Origin: Chlorophyllum brunneum
Taxonomy: Eukaryota > Basidiomycota > Agaricomycetes > Agaricales > Agaricaceae
Assembly (NCBI GenBank): GCA_963576785.1
Contig: OY756148.1
Coordinates: forward strand, 248,001-312,000
Direction of reading: 5' to 3'
DNA length: 64,000 nt
Positions 1-11,063 of the stretch are shown piece by piece (the first letter of the stretch is position 1; each line of letters starts with the position of its first letter). The notes beneath the pieces are model-generated. The model worked only from the letters and a program-made list of their open reading frames with translations, searched no databases and was not told where the DNA came from. The translations under genes were made by a program, and so were the position numbers.

Positions 1-640
1 GGGAGAAACCATGATTTCTGAGGATTCTACCGGGAACTATCCTCCATCACACACTGGGTCACCAGGGCACCCATTGTCGCACCACAAAATGACACCATTG
101 CGATACACAGCCTTGATTCCAAAAGTGGGAGAAGCTTTGGAATTCACGTCGTAAAACTCTGGAACCATAGAAGTGGAGCCCCCCAAAATATAACATCGGC
201 ACCATCGTGACAGTTCATCCTTATCCCGCGAAATACGCAATTCTGATTCTTATTTTTCCACATTTCGCCACCTCAGTGACTCATGAAGATTATCCTGACA
301 GCTGACGGTTCTACCTCAACCAGGTTAAAAGCAAATACTACGTACACCATGGACCTCAAGGCTTGACTGATGGACTTTGTGCCATGAGAACTTAATTCTC
401 TTCCATCGTTTCTGATATTGTTTTGCTGATCATCATGGTCTTATTATCGGTGCAGACCGAGGCGGGAACCACTGACCCCACACCCAGCACATATATAAAC
501 CCGCCCCCGAAGTTATGACCTTGAAACACACTGGCAATGTACGACCGGGCGAATGCCATTGCCTTGCAGCACTCTGTGACTCTCCACATGGCAGCGGTAA
601 CTACCATTTCAATCCTATATGGTATGAGGTGACCCTTCCT
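1..640. other. No confident gene; two small minus-strand open frames
   Basis: Minus-strand frames run from about 240 to 37 and from 607 to 392. The first ends in a short cysteine-containing tail (WCDNGCPGDPVCDGG) and lacks an ATG at its 5' edge, so it would need an upstream exon. I recognise no family in either. They could be exons of a small secreted protein or chance frames. Confidence 0.2.
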
Positions 641-799
641 TCGTTTGAGTCATTTATTGATCATCGTGCAGGGGTCTAGTGAGGAATTGCTCGTTTTGAT
701 CGTGTGCGCACTGGCTAAGCTGACATCCGGACAGTCTCCTTGTTTTTCCTGCCTGTGTCTATGTCCTGGTTGGGCAAAGAATGCCTGGCCAACCCATAC

Positions 800-1951
800 A
801 CTGGTAGGTGATTCTGGAACACGGTTTTACGATTGCCCCTCATATTCCGAAGGGTTCTGCTTGTTGCTGTGTGCATTCAATTCATTGCAATGACATTTAT
901 TACTGTGGATTTACAGAGAGCAATATTCAAGAACTATTCCTATTCTGCAAATTTGATGGCCATGCCATATGGCCTCGAACAGATGCTCATGTTACAAGCA
1001 GATTTCTCCATTATTTCGGTTGCGTGTTCCTTTGTCAATGTTCGTATTCATCCTTTAGCCTCCGTAGATGATCATCTCATATTATTCAGGTTGTAATTGG
1101 TGATGCTATCATGGTCTGGCGAGTGTGGATCTTATTCCATAGCCGAAATATCTTGATCTGCCTACCACCCGTGAGTTCATTCTCTATCTATTCCATGTAA
1201 TATCCACCTACTGTCTTCAGATTATGACTTTGATCGGTAGTACAGGTAAATTGACTTCAGGCTATGGAACTTCGAAGTCGACTCACCGACCACGAATTCA
1301 GCATGTGGAATTGCCGCGGTCGATGGAATTTTGGGTGGTGCAATTATGCAATTCAAAGTTACTCCTGCTTTAGTCTCTGCGTGTACACTTGGCATGGCGA
1401 CACAGGTTTACTCAACTTCGTTATCGCCTGGGAAATCTGGCGTCGGGGCATGGTTATTGATTCGCCATCAGGCGGCTGGAAGCGATTGACTGGTTACAAG
1501 GCAATCATAATCATGGTTGTTGAGTCTGGCGCTATCTACACTGCATTTGTCCTTCCCTTGACCATCACATTGGCGGTTGGTTCGACGACCGTGACCATTC
1601 TCGAAGGGCTCTTCGAGCCTCTGTCGGTGAGCTATTCGTCGGAGTCCTAGTCTCGGCTTATTTTAATACTGGTTGTTTTAACAGGCTCTAATCCCAGCAT
1701 CAATGATCATCCGAGTGGGAATGAACCGAAATCGACAGTTCAAAATGAGTGTCCTCTCTCAGGTTCGTCCCCTTACCAACCAGGGGAAGGGTAAGGGAAA
1801 CCGTAACGCAACACTGGGCATTACCTTCACCCGAAGTCACCATTCGGAGACCTTGGATCGTGAGGTAGTTCAAGTTGGGGTCACAGACATACTGAGTGAA
1901 AGTAGGCCAAGCGGTGGTCAGACTAAAGGACAGAAGAATTGTGTAGATTGA
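800..1951 (+). pseudogene. Seven-transmembrane protein of an agaricomycete-expanded family, partial or degenerate
   Basis: Several hydrophobic blocks in order match the pattern of fungal seven-helix proteins that are highly expanded in Agaricomycetes (DUF6533/DUF6534-like; family name from memory). A hydrophobic block is coded at about 850-1039. An intron at about 1040-1089 rejoins the frame to give VVIGDAIMVWRVWILF, the family's hallmark G-D-A-x-x-V-W-R-x-W helix. Further on lie NFVIAWEIWRR (about 1411-1446) and a VVESGAIYTAFVLPL helix (about 1513-1560). After a GT..AG intron (about 1627-1684) comes ALIPASMIIRVG and a polar tail ending near 1951. The stretch 1220-1410 cannot be joined cleanly: two frames each carry part of the expected helix. 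The N-terminus upstream of 830 has no convincing ATG. I infer a decayed or misread gene; ligand and role are unknown. Confidence 0.55.
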
Positions 1952-3445
1952 CCGGACCCACATAGAGCGAAGTAGCTACAATCAGCCCTGTATTCCTGTT
2001 TTTTGAGCTCTACAAATACTATTCCAGGCTTACCACCGTGGGGTTGAACTTTATCAGACGTTATCACTGGCTGTGCTGTCAAGGATGGATTTCCAAAGGA
2101 AAGAATGCAGCATCAGTGAGAGTTGAGCTCACTGTGGGAGTCGAGGAAAAGTGCATCGGGAATAGGCGGCACGCGGACGATTGATTCCTCCATGTTGTGA
2201 CTCTGCATTCAAGAGTCAGAGGACAAAGAGTATTTGAAGGATAAAACGAACGCACCTTATCCCGCGACAAATCCATGAATGGGCTCTCATACTGCGACAG
2301 AGGTCGGACCTCGCTAAAGCACTGATAACTCAGTTCATGCACGGTCTTGGCAAGCTGCGAAGCAATATCATTGATGACTTAGGCGTTCTTGGCAGCAACA
2401 AAGAGATGATATATCGATGATATATCAAACAAACCAGACAGTTCCATTCTCCTCGCAAGAATTGGGGAGCTGGATGAAGCTCATCGTTCAGATGGTTGGC
2501 ATGGAGGCTATCCATGTTCATTTTAGATCCAGCTGACACAGTCCTGTTGCAGCCGAGAGAATGGGATGTCGAGACGAAACGTATCGAAGCCAAATCAGAA
2601 GTTTATTCACCGCTCTATTTGAACTTTCATCCTCGACGGATGCATCGCTTGCTGTTACCAAAGCCCTGATATCTTCTCTCTGGGGCAGCACCTCCTTACC
2701 TTTCGGCATCCGCACCCATTGCGGGCGGTGTGAACTGTATATAACACAGCTTGCCACTTGCATGAAGGCGCTAGGCACGTGACCGCGGAGTTTTGAGGCC
2801 GTTTGTTATTCATTAGAAAATATTCATCGCCACCCCAAACCGTTCTGCGAGCAAACATTTTGCTACGGCATCACTCCTCGGAAAAGTGTCGACCCTGATG
2901 ACCTCCGTAGAATTGACGAGTGGACAGAAATTTAATGCGAGCATCAATTTACAACTATAGAATTAGGTCCTGGCCGTGTTTTGGAAAACAAAAATTGTTC
3001 TTCAATGAAGAATGCCAAGGGTACAATCAAGAATATGTCAAGGGAACTCCGAAACGTCCTGTCCCGATCAATCATTGCGTCCCGCCGCGCCGTTCTATCT
3101 ATGTCTCTGCCCAGAGGAAGTTGGCTCGCTGCATATTCTGACGGAACATGACTGTTTCATCTCGACGGTTTCTCATGTCCGATGTATCCACCTCCCTTCA
3201 AGTTGTCCCTGTGACATACTCTCCACAAACAAGCTATGGGCTCAGCAATAGTCGAATCATTATTTCCGGTCGTTTCAGCTGCTCTTGTGATCCTCTCTCA
3301 CGACCAGTATAGCCAAATTTCTGAATGATATTTAATACCGTTCGCGGTGGGGAGAAAATCTCAAGCCCAACAGGTTAGAACTCACAGAACCACAGGCACC
3401 AACGATTCTACCCCATTCCTCCAATAACCACACTCCTTGTTACCA
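1952..3445. other. Intergenic; nothing recognisable
   Basis: About 1.5 kb between the seven-helix gene and the secreted-protein gene. Short frames exist on both strands (for example minus 2342-2079 and 2593-2330), but none shows a domain, biased composition or plausible splicing. No repeat or RNA gene was seen. Confidence 0.5.
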
Positions 3446-4882
3446 ATGGCTCTCACTGAGAATTTCAAGGTAAACTTCCCTCCTGCTTGACCGCCTTTCT
3501 TGAGATTGAACTATTGCAATAGCCCTCCTTTTTTTTCCTTCTCTCCTTACTTGGACTCTTGTCTCATACGAGTGCATTGGCTTTGCCTCAGCCCCCGAGA
3601 TACGCAGTCAACAATGTTACAAGTATCCCTAGAGCTACCGACGGATCCTTGACAACCCGAGAAGTTAACCTCAACCGTCGCGACTCGACGAGGTGTTCCG
3701 ACCTCAGCATTGAACAAGCTCAGAAAAGTATCTATCTCAACCATTCATAAGTATGAACTGTCCTCTGACTTGATTTTCAAGTGCCCGGTTGGGCCAAGTT
3801 GGAGCAATACGCCAAGGATACTTGGGGCGATGGAGGATGGAATATCGTCACCAACCCGACGGACGTAAGGCTTGATCCTCATTTATTGGAGCAGCTTCTA
3901 ACGTTCATCGGAATAGTTCCCGGATCGTTGGGCTAGTGCTTGTATTGACGACGGCCCAATCCAAATTACTCCCAAAGGTCAGTTCATACAAAACAGGCAC
4001 CAGAGAAGGTTACTCAACCTCTCGCATAGGCGATCCACAATGCAACACCCGCACGGACGATCTCAAGGGTACCACAGACGGTACTACGGGCACGACTAGC
4101 GTTACGGTTACTACTGGTCAGACTACCACAGGCTCTTGGACTTTGACTCGTAAGCAGGCATACCGTTCTCTCAACTACGTCACTCAATAAACCATTACAG
4201 AAACCTCCGAGTTCGGAACCAGCGCCACCTTCGGAGCCAGCTTTGAAATTCCAGATATATTTGACCTCTCAACTTCATTCACTGCAGAAACGACATTCAC
4301 CAACTCCAGAAGCGACTCGTGAGTCAACTTTTCTGAAAATTTATAAACTCATTGATATTGAAGTCTTCTATTTGAAATCAGGTTTTCCACTGCGACGAAC
4401 AACCAAGTACAAAGCCAAGTAACTGGTAATACGCCAGATGGAAGTACTTGTGATGTTCAGGTAGGTATTGGTTCTTGAATGTGATATGCTATGACTGATT
4501 TATAATACATCATCAGGTTCAAGTGAAGTCATGTAATCAAGACGGATCAGGCAGGATACGTGTCGCCGCAACAGGTTTCGTATGGTTCAACTACGAGGAT
4601 AAGGTATTTCTTATTTTTCTCCTATCTATATCAACCACCCAATCATCATCCCCACTTAGCGTGCACCAAAAGCTGACCCTGACGGTGGTGAACACTATAA
4701 ATGTTTGTCGAAATCTATTTCATCACTCGACATTACATATCTCATCTATGATCAACAGATTCTGCAAAGATCGATGACGTCCTCAGCCTAGACGAACGTA
4801 CGAGCTGGATGGAGTTCGATGGTGCGATGGGTGGTGAGTCCAGAGGAACCTACAAGTTGACTTGCACCAAAACTGGTGCTTA
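3446..4882 (+). CDS. Secreted protein with aerolysin/ETX-MTX2-like beta-barrel character
   Basis: The model starts at ATG 3446. A first short exon (to about 3469) is joined by an intron to a leucine/phenylalanine-rich stretch ending near 3585 in ALALPQPPR, giving a good signal peptide with an alanine-rich cleavage region. Further introns lie at about 3729-3780, 3867-3915, 3980-4029, 4149-4200, 4319-4380, 4460-4516, 4603-4659 and 4701-4759. The middle (about 4030-4460) is almost entirely alternating Thr/Ser and hydrophobic residues with sparse charge. That is the composition of the insertion and stem strands of aerolysin-family pore-forming proteins (ETX/MTX2 type). The C-terminal part carries paired cysteines and aromatic residues. 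The stop is at 4880-4882. The signal peptide and splice signals are visible; the aerolysin assignment is an inference from strand pattern, not from a conserved motif. It could instead be another all-beta secreted protein. No disruption was seen. Confidence 0.55.
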
Positions 4883-5354
4883 AACTTGTGACGAACCTCC
4901 GGACCACTGGCAGCAAATTTACAACAAGCTGCGAACCGAAACGGACCTGATACCATCTTAAATATACCTGTTCTGTTTCGAACCTGTTGTCCTCCCCGAT
5001 TTATATTATAGGTACATTAATTGTGTGCAAAGTGGACTATTTGTCGATTTAATGGGATCAGTGAATAGACCCACCCGCTATTCGTTCTCGTCCACAGCTA
5101 AGGCCTAAATAATTGTCTGCAAAAGAATTAGCACGTCGAATCAACAATGCAAGCTCGATCGAATTTCAATGCTAATTCATCGCCAGGGGATACCAATCCC
5201 TCATAGTTATTGAGTCTTACAACGATATCACACAAACCCAGTGAGCATTCAGTAACAAAAAAGGAAAAGCACGATAAATCAGTAATACACCAAATTACAA
5301 AATGTAAAACAAAGAGGGGAGGAGGAGTCTCCACCAACTCCAATTCACGTTCAT
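4883..5354. other. Convergent 3' intergenic region
   Basis: This stretch separates two convergent genes (secreted protein on plus, eEF1B-gamma on minus) and should hold both 3' UTRs. It is AT-rich near 4980-5060. No gene or clear repeat is visible. Confidence 0.6.
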
Positions 5355-6972
5355 TTACTTGAACTGTAAACATCATCAGCCCTAATCCAAAACAAAAATC
5401 AAGGAAAAAGCACTCACGTTCTTACCATCAGCCCACTTCTTGCCATCGACCTCCAAATCCCAAGCAAGCGCAGCCTCAAAGTACGCCTTATCACCCTCGT
5501 TCGACAAATCCAACTTCTTGTACAAATAACTTTCCCAATCAGGTGCAACATTCACAACGGGCTCGACGTCCTGACCGCGAAGGATGAGAGTACCCGAGAT
5601 AACGCTGTTATTGTTCTCGCCGAGAACACCAACAGAGCCAAAGAGGTATTTACGAGAGGCCTCCAGACGGTTGAAGAAACCGGTGATTTGGTTGGAAGAC
5701 ATGAAAGTTAATGTGAGTTCTTCGTTGTACTTGAAGTCGACGCGCCAGGCAGAGAAACCGGCTGAATCGAAGCTACGTTGATGGTGATCAGAAAGTATTT
5801 GTAGTTGAGATCAGACCACGCACTTTTGGTAGAACCACTCAATGGCACCGTCGGGTCCACGAGTGTCCTTGTTGGAATAAGCCCTCTTCCAGTCTTCGAG
5901 GTTGAAGCTGGACTTTGGTAGATCATCGAGAGGGTTCTTGGTTTTTGGTTCGGGTGGAACGGCGGGCTCGTCCTCCTCCTCGACTTCCTCCTTCTTAGGC
6001 TTTTTCTCTGCCTTGGGGGGAGCCGGAGCCTTCTCCTTCTTCTCCTTGGCCGGTGGGACAAACTGGATAGTCTTTTCGGTGTACTCCACCTGGCCATAAA
6101 TCTCCTTCAGTTTGGGCTGGTTGATGACGGTTTCGAGGTGGCGAATGAGATTAGGGTACTTGGCACGACGGGAGGCATCGACGGTGGAAGCGGAGGCTTT
6201 GAAAAGGTAAGCTGCGATTGTAAGATCGGCGAGGGTGATGCGTTCGCCGACGAAGAAAGTGCGGGTGGAGATGTGTTGCTCGAGAACGGCAAGACCACGG
6301 TCGAGGCGCTCATAGAAACTGTTTTCGGTCTAAATTCGGATTGAGAATTCTCTTGGTGGTGAACGAGATGACGGTATGCGAAACGTACGGGTTTGTTGTA
6401 GGGAATAAGGCCTCGGGTGAGGTAACGGACCCAAGTGTCGTAAGTGTCGACTTCGGTCTCGGCAAGGTGTGTCCATTGTTCTACGAGGGCGGCATCTTGA
6501 GGGGATCCACCGAGGAGGCCAGAATTGGGAGCACGGTCGGCAACTAATTGTCGAATTGACCGTATTACAATCATGGATCACAGAGGGAAATACAAATATA
6601 ACCGAGTCAGCGATGGTGATAAGATAAGTGAACATGACTCACGATAACGAGCGATAGCAGCACCCTCGAAAACCTTGAAGCCATCTGCACCATCGAATGC
6701 AGGGATCTTTCCAAGGGGGAACTTGGAGAGGAACTCTGGCGATTTGTTCGTTACACCGAACTCGAAGGGAGCGAGTACAACTTCAAAGCCAGCGAGGGCC
6801 GCAGCGCCTCGAACCTGACCGCAAAATCATTATCGTCAGACAATACACCACACAGCCGAAACGTAAATATGGATTTCGAGATGAGCTAACAGGTAACCAA
6901 GAGGTATTAATGACGTACGATTTTGCCTTTATGTTGAGTGGGGGTTGCGTAGAGGGTACCGATGGGAGCCAT
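5355..6972 (-). CDS. Translation elongation factor 1-gamma (eEF1B-gamma)
   Basis: This is the structural subunit of the eEF1B complex, which recycles GDP on eEF1A during translation elongation in the cytosol. Six coding exons on the minus strand (6972-6919, 6814-6643, 6543-6389, 6329-5824, 5772-5418, 5363-5355) sum to 1251 nt, coding for 416 residues. That is the usual family length. The start MAPIGTLY lies at ATG 6972. Residues 1 to about 200 form a glutathione-S-transferase-like domain ([29 protein letters not shown]). A Lys/Glu/Pro-rich linker follows (about 215-258). The EF1G domain begins at [20 protein letters not shown] (about 259), continues with [20 protein letters not shown] and ends WADGKNFK. 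The last coding exon is only nine bases (Phe, Lys, stop). Without that splice the frame would run into intron sequence and lose the conserved C-terminus. Every junction has GT..AG ends. Confidence 0.97.
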
Positions 6973-7570
6973 TTTGAGTTTTTTTTGGGTGGGAGGAGGA
7001 GAGATGAGATTTTGGGTTTATCTATTGATGTGGATTTAGATTTGTTGTCATCACTGATCGCATTTTTTGAGTCACGTTGGTCTGTGGGGTTAAGGGTAGG
7101 CCAAGACACTCATCGATCCTTACTGCGGATCTGCACCTCATACAAAAGTAAGTAATCTTTCTTGCCAGGTCCTATGTATTGCTTTCATGGTAAGGAGTAC
7201 AACCCGTAAAACTAAGTTAGACAAACTCTTCCACCTGTGACAAGCCCAGTTAGTATCACGTTGAAATTTCAGGCGCGAAGAAAAGAGTCAGAAAATTAAA
7301 CGTCTCGACACAATGATTAAGACAGGGATAACTGAAAGATAATATTCTCTTCCTTCGAATAAACAAAAAAGACACTCACCTCACGTATTGCAATGCACGC
7401 GTCGTGGCTAAAGGAAGCAAGAGAGGAGAGACGCGACTCACTTATGCGTTTAGTTTTCGGTCTACTTTAGGGCAGGCTGCCGTGACCAGCAGCCGGGTCG
7501 CATCAACGTCGGATCAATCCTGTCTCGACTTTCAGCTCATACATCGTTCAACGTTTAACAATAGGTTCAA
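6973..7570. other. Upstream region of the eEF1B-gamma gene
   Basis: This holds the presumed promoter and 5' UTR of the minus-strand eEF1B-gamma gene and the border with the hydrolase relic. The plus-strand frame across 6697-7155 is a shadow of the eEF1B-gamma exons. Nothing else is recognisable. Confidence 0.5.
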
Positions 7571-7579
7571 AACAGCAGA

Positions 7580-8108
7580 ATGAATTCCTACCATGGCGTC
7601 AGGCAAACACAATGGCACATCCTTACCTGTCCTATCCCAAACCATGTCCTTAACTTCCATCCCTTCCTGATGCCAAGGGTCCTTGGAACCGTTAGTTGCA
7701 GTGCCAGGATCCGGACAGAACAAGGGCCTTGGTACCGCCCCTGCTCATCCACAGTGGGTATGGAAGGGCCTCTGGTGAAAAAACTGGGTTTCCAACTTCT
7801 CTAGTAAAGGTACGCGCTCTTTCTCTCAACACCAATGTTACTCATCTCCGAATTATATTCTAGGCTTTGGCTACCTGATACCCCCAAGCTTCTGCACCTC
7901 CCTGTTGAAACCATATTTCGTAAAAGATGTCCGCGCTACTCTCATTACATCATTCCCACCAGCGAGGACTCTGAACTTCCTCTTATTTTGTTATATCCCG
8001 CTGGTGGTGGGCCTTTGTCCAGTCCATAGCCGACATCCACACAGTCCCACCCCGCAAAGGGACCAAATCCTGTGTCAGCCTATTTCCTCCTCGCGGAGGG
8101 CTCGGAGT
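7580..8108 (+). pseudogene. Decayed copy A of an alpha/beta hydrolase gene
   Basis: The stretch aligns by eye along most of its length with copy B, 2.1 kb downstream (about 9700-10280). Shared segments include CATCCAC near the oxyanion-loop codons, TTCGTAAAAGATGTCC, CACCAGCGAGGACTCTGA and AGCCTATTTCCTCC-type matches. Copy A has lost about 35 bases after the first conserved segment. It carries a one-base deletion where copy B reads CTCAATTACATC (A reads CTCATTACATC). The nucleophile-elbow serine codon (TCC within GHSAGG in copy B) is CCC, proline. The HGG oxyanion codons are also altered. It cannot encode an active hydrolase. Similarity fades near 8108. It is a direct-repeat duplicate and a relic. 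Confidence 0.75.
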
Positions 8109-9602
8109 GTGAGTTCATTTCCTCGTATACTCCCGCTTCTCCAGCGGCGTCTGTACAGGTCATTTACCACCTCAACCATCAACACCTTTCGACAAGCACT
8201 CTCAACGCAATCACTGAATTTGAAACGTTGTGCAGGGCAACGTTGACGCTGACAACGTTCCACGACGATATTTCCACCGAAGCACTCAAACCCTTCGCTT
8301 TGTTAATCCACTGGGTGCGACAGCACCTGCCCCGCCAAATCTCCGGGATTTGATCGTAAACCTGTCGTGCACGAACGCAGAATATACAACCGCCCCCCGA
8401 TCAATTCACTGGCTTGCCAAAACCGTCGATCTACAGCCCGACCACATCCTATACGTTGCGCTCTCTCCGCTGCGTCGGTTTAATCCCGATATTGTAATCT
8501 CCTTGTCGACTGTTCCTTCTTCCCTCTTCCCGCCTTTTCCTCCTTTGACCCTTCCCTACATCACAGCTATTCATGGGCGATATCACACCCGAGAGACAAT
8601 TTCAACATCAGTCAAGCCATCATCACAGGAAAAACAACGGGTGCTCCACCTGTTGTGCTGACCCAATCCCAGGAACATCCTAAATCTTTCTGCATGATGC
8701 ATAAGATTTAGTACGGCTTTTGGAAAGACACCAGTGGGCTTGAGATTGCCGCAGATGGACGGAATCATCTCCACGCAAATGTGACCATCATGGAGGGGCC
8801 AAAATGTCGGGAGTCAGAGTGTTCGGTCGGATATCTAACAGACTCAAGCTCTTCATTTCCTTATATTTATATATCAATACGATAGGATAGCGATGTTAGT
8901 TGTGTTCCTGATCATGAGTGTTTGAGCCTACGTGTCAGGGTTTGAAATCCGTTGACCATTGTGATCGGAGCACTGACCCATCGTTCACCTTCTACGACCA
9001 GCAAGACCAACAGTGAAAAATACGAATATCCACAGCGGAGTACTCAAATCAACCCCATTTGGGGAGTCAAGTATATCTCAACATGAAACCACGAACCAAT
9101 TGAGGGTGCGCACAATTATATCGCTCCAACAGAACGAACTTCTAAAAGTCGGTCTGATGATCTGGTCCTCCGTTTTCGCAGAAACCCATGAACTCCGAGA
9201 ATCGAATGGAACGTGCGCTATTCGAGCTCTGATTCCTTCAGTTGCTTTCCTCTAATGGTGCCATGGTACACATTCATGTAGTTAGCGGCCAAGGCGGCGG
9301 AACACTAATCTCGAGTTACCATGATATAGATGTCGTCACTGGTGCTGTTATCCTTCTCCCGTGTTTCTGCACTTCACTTACAAATCCCAATGTAGCCAAC
9401 CACCCAGATGCACAGAATAGCATCGACCGAAAACCCATTGAAGACCCCTAAATGAAGGAGAAAGGAATGTACAGCAAACTATATTGGTTGTTTAGGGCGG
9501 GCGCCGGTCGTGTCGGGTCTGAATCAAGCGCCTCACTGAAAATACATCAGTCCGTCGACCGATCAAAAACAGCGGAAGAGATTCCTCCAACAAGAATCTA
9601 CC
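8109..9602. other. Spacer between the two hydrolase copies
   Basis: Pyrimidine- and proline-codon-rich frames occupy about 8230-8660 without any recognised domain. A 32-base hairpin lies at 8680-8711. The remainder to 9602 shows no gene I recognise; the short plus frames at 9013-9255 and 9242-9451 have no family features. Confidence 0.45.
8680..8711. repeat. Inverted repeat / hairpin
   Basis: The outer arms CTAAATCTT and AAGATTTAG are perfect complements. Inside, TGCAT-G-ATGCA forms a second stem separated by small bulges. The whole element could fold on either strand. Its function is unknown; it may be a small transposon footprint or chance. Confidence 0.5.
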
Positions 9603-10874
9603 ATGGACATACTCAAGCAAATTCTTACCAGAATAACACAGGCCTTGACTGATGCTCCACGACCCTTGAAATACACTTGCCTACTCTCGATCATATCAGC
9701 GCTTCCCTACCTCCCCCATCCCAAACCACGTCCTCAGCTCCCACCCCTTGCTGATGGTGTCAAGCGTATTTATATAGCAGCTGGGGATGGAAAGGGGTCC
9801 TTGGAATTGTTGGTCGCAAGGCCCGGATCTACACCGAACAAGTCCTTGGCGCCACTGTTGCTCATCCACGGTGGATATGGAAGTGCGTTCTGTTGGGAGA
9901 GCTGGATTCCCTATTTCGTCAGTAAAGGACGAATAGTATACTCGCTCTCACTCTCTGGTACGCAGCCCCCACCGTTACTCGATTCAACAAACTCGCGTCA
10001 TTTCTGGACGACATTCTAGGTCATGGCTACTCGACGCGCGCCCACCCTTCTACACCCTCCGACCCAAATCATACTTTGTAAAAGATGTCCTCTCTACTCT
10101 CAATTACATCGCTTCCACCAGCGAGGACTCTGAGCCTCCTCCTGTTTTACTCGGACATTCCGCTGGCGGCGGGCTTTCCCAGTACATAGTCGACACTCAT
10201 GGAGCGTCACTCCGCGAACGGGGCCAAATCAATGGCATTATTTGTATCAGCCCATTTCCTCCCCATGGAGGACTCGGAATGTAAGCCTTGGTCTACCATT
10301 TCAAAACTTGCCTCATGATATATATGTCTAGATATATTAACTGGTTCTTTCTCGACCCATGGCTGGTTTTCCGGATGTTGCTTGATCCATACCGGTCCTC
10401 TCAGCAACCCATGTCGTCAGTCGCGCATTCTTCGGCGAGCGCTACAGCCACTCTCTTCACCCTAAACAACATGCCACACGAACGCAAGTGCAAGAAGACA
10501 CCATACCCGAAGGCTATTTGCAACAAATGACAAAAGAAGAAAGCGTCGCATGGCCAAGTGGGATGATTCTCCCCTTCATCAATACTCAACGTGTATTGCG
10601 TAATATATCTTTCGTTCGAGACACAATCCAGACTTCAAGGATCCATCTTATTGCCGGAAAACAGGATGCCTTGATGTCACTCGATATAATGCAACGTGCA
10701 CAGAGCGCTTACGGGTGTGGTTTGGATTTCGTTGATGGTGCTGGCGAGTTTTTTGCTCTATGATTAGTCTCCGTTAGCTTATCGATATCTACAGGACATC
10801 ACCTTATGCTGGATGTACCTTGGGAAGAAGGCGCTATGCGTGTTGCGAAGAAGTTCCAGGAGTGGTGTGTTTAA
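9603..10874 (+). pseudogene. Alpha/beta hydrolase gene copy B, frameshifted
   Basis: The ATG at 9603 opens a frame with a hydrophobic N-terminal stretch and the oxyanion motif LLIHGGYGSAF. An intron at about 9957-10019 leads to GHGYS. The nucleophile elbow LLGHSAGGGLSQ follows (about 10150-10185), then the ISPFPPHGG segment, an intron at about 10280-10331 and INWFFLDPWLVF. The end is RIHLIAGKQDALM and a GHHLMLDVPWEE histidine region that needs an intron before about 10796. The frames do not join. Copy A is two bases shorter between the intron acceptor and TTTGTAAAAGATGTCC and is open there, so copy B carries a two-base insertion at 10035-10041 (GCGCGC). A second shift is needed between DPWLVFRMLLDP and LSATHVVSRAFF (about 10375-10410). 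The family is serine hydrolases of the lipase/esterase fold; the substrate is unknown. Sequencing error is the alternative to true loss. Confidence 0.7.
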
Positions 10875-11063
10875 GTTCGTCAGGGTAAATACGGTGATAC
10901 TAGTTTACGGTGTACAATACTGAAATACGCTGAATGCCAAAGTGAGGGGTCATGAAGCGCCCAGAGCACTGCTTGAAAATAAGCGCCATGACCCGTGATG
11001 GAGGTGATGATGACTTATTAACAGCATTTCACATAACACAGCAGCGAAGTTACTCTTCCTACC

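Noticed and set aside
6697..7155. 152-codon plus-strand frame
   Set aside because: It is antisense to eEF1B-gamma exons 1-2 and their intron; the minus-strand family match is decisive.
10375..10420. A 46-base intron (GTTGCT..GTCAG) that would rescue hydrolase copy B
   Set aside because: It restores phase but removes the LSATHVV segment that looks coding, and its donor is weak; a frameshift is the simpler reading.
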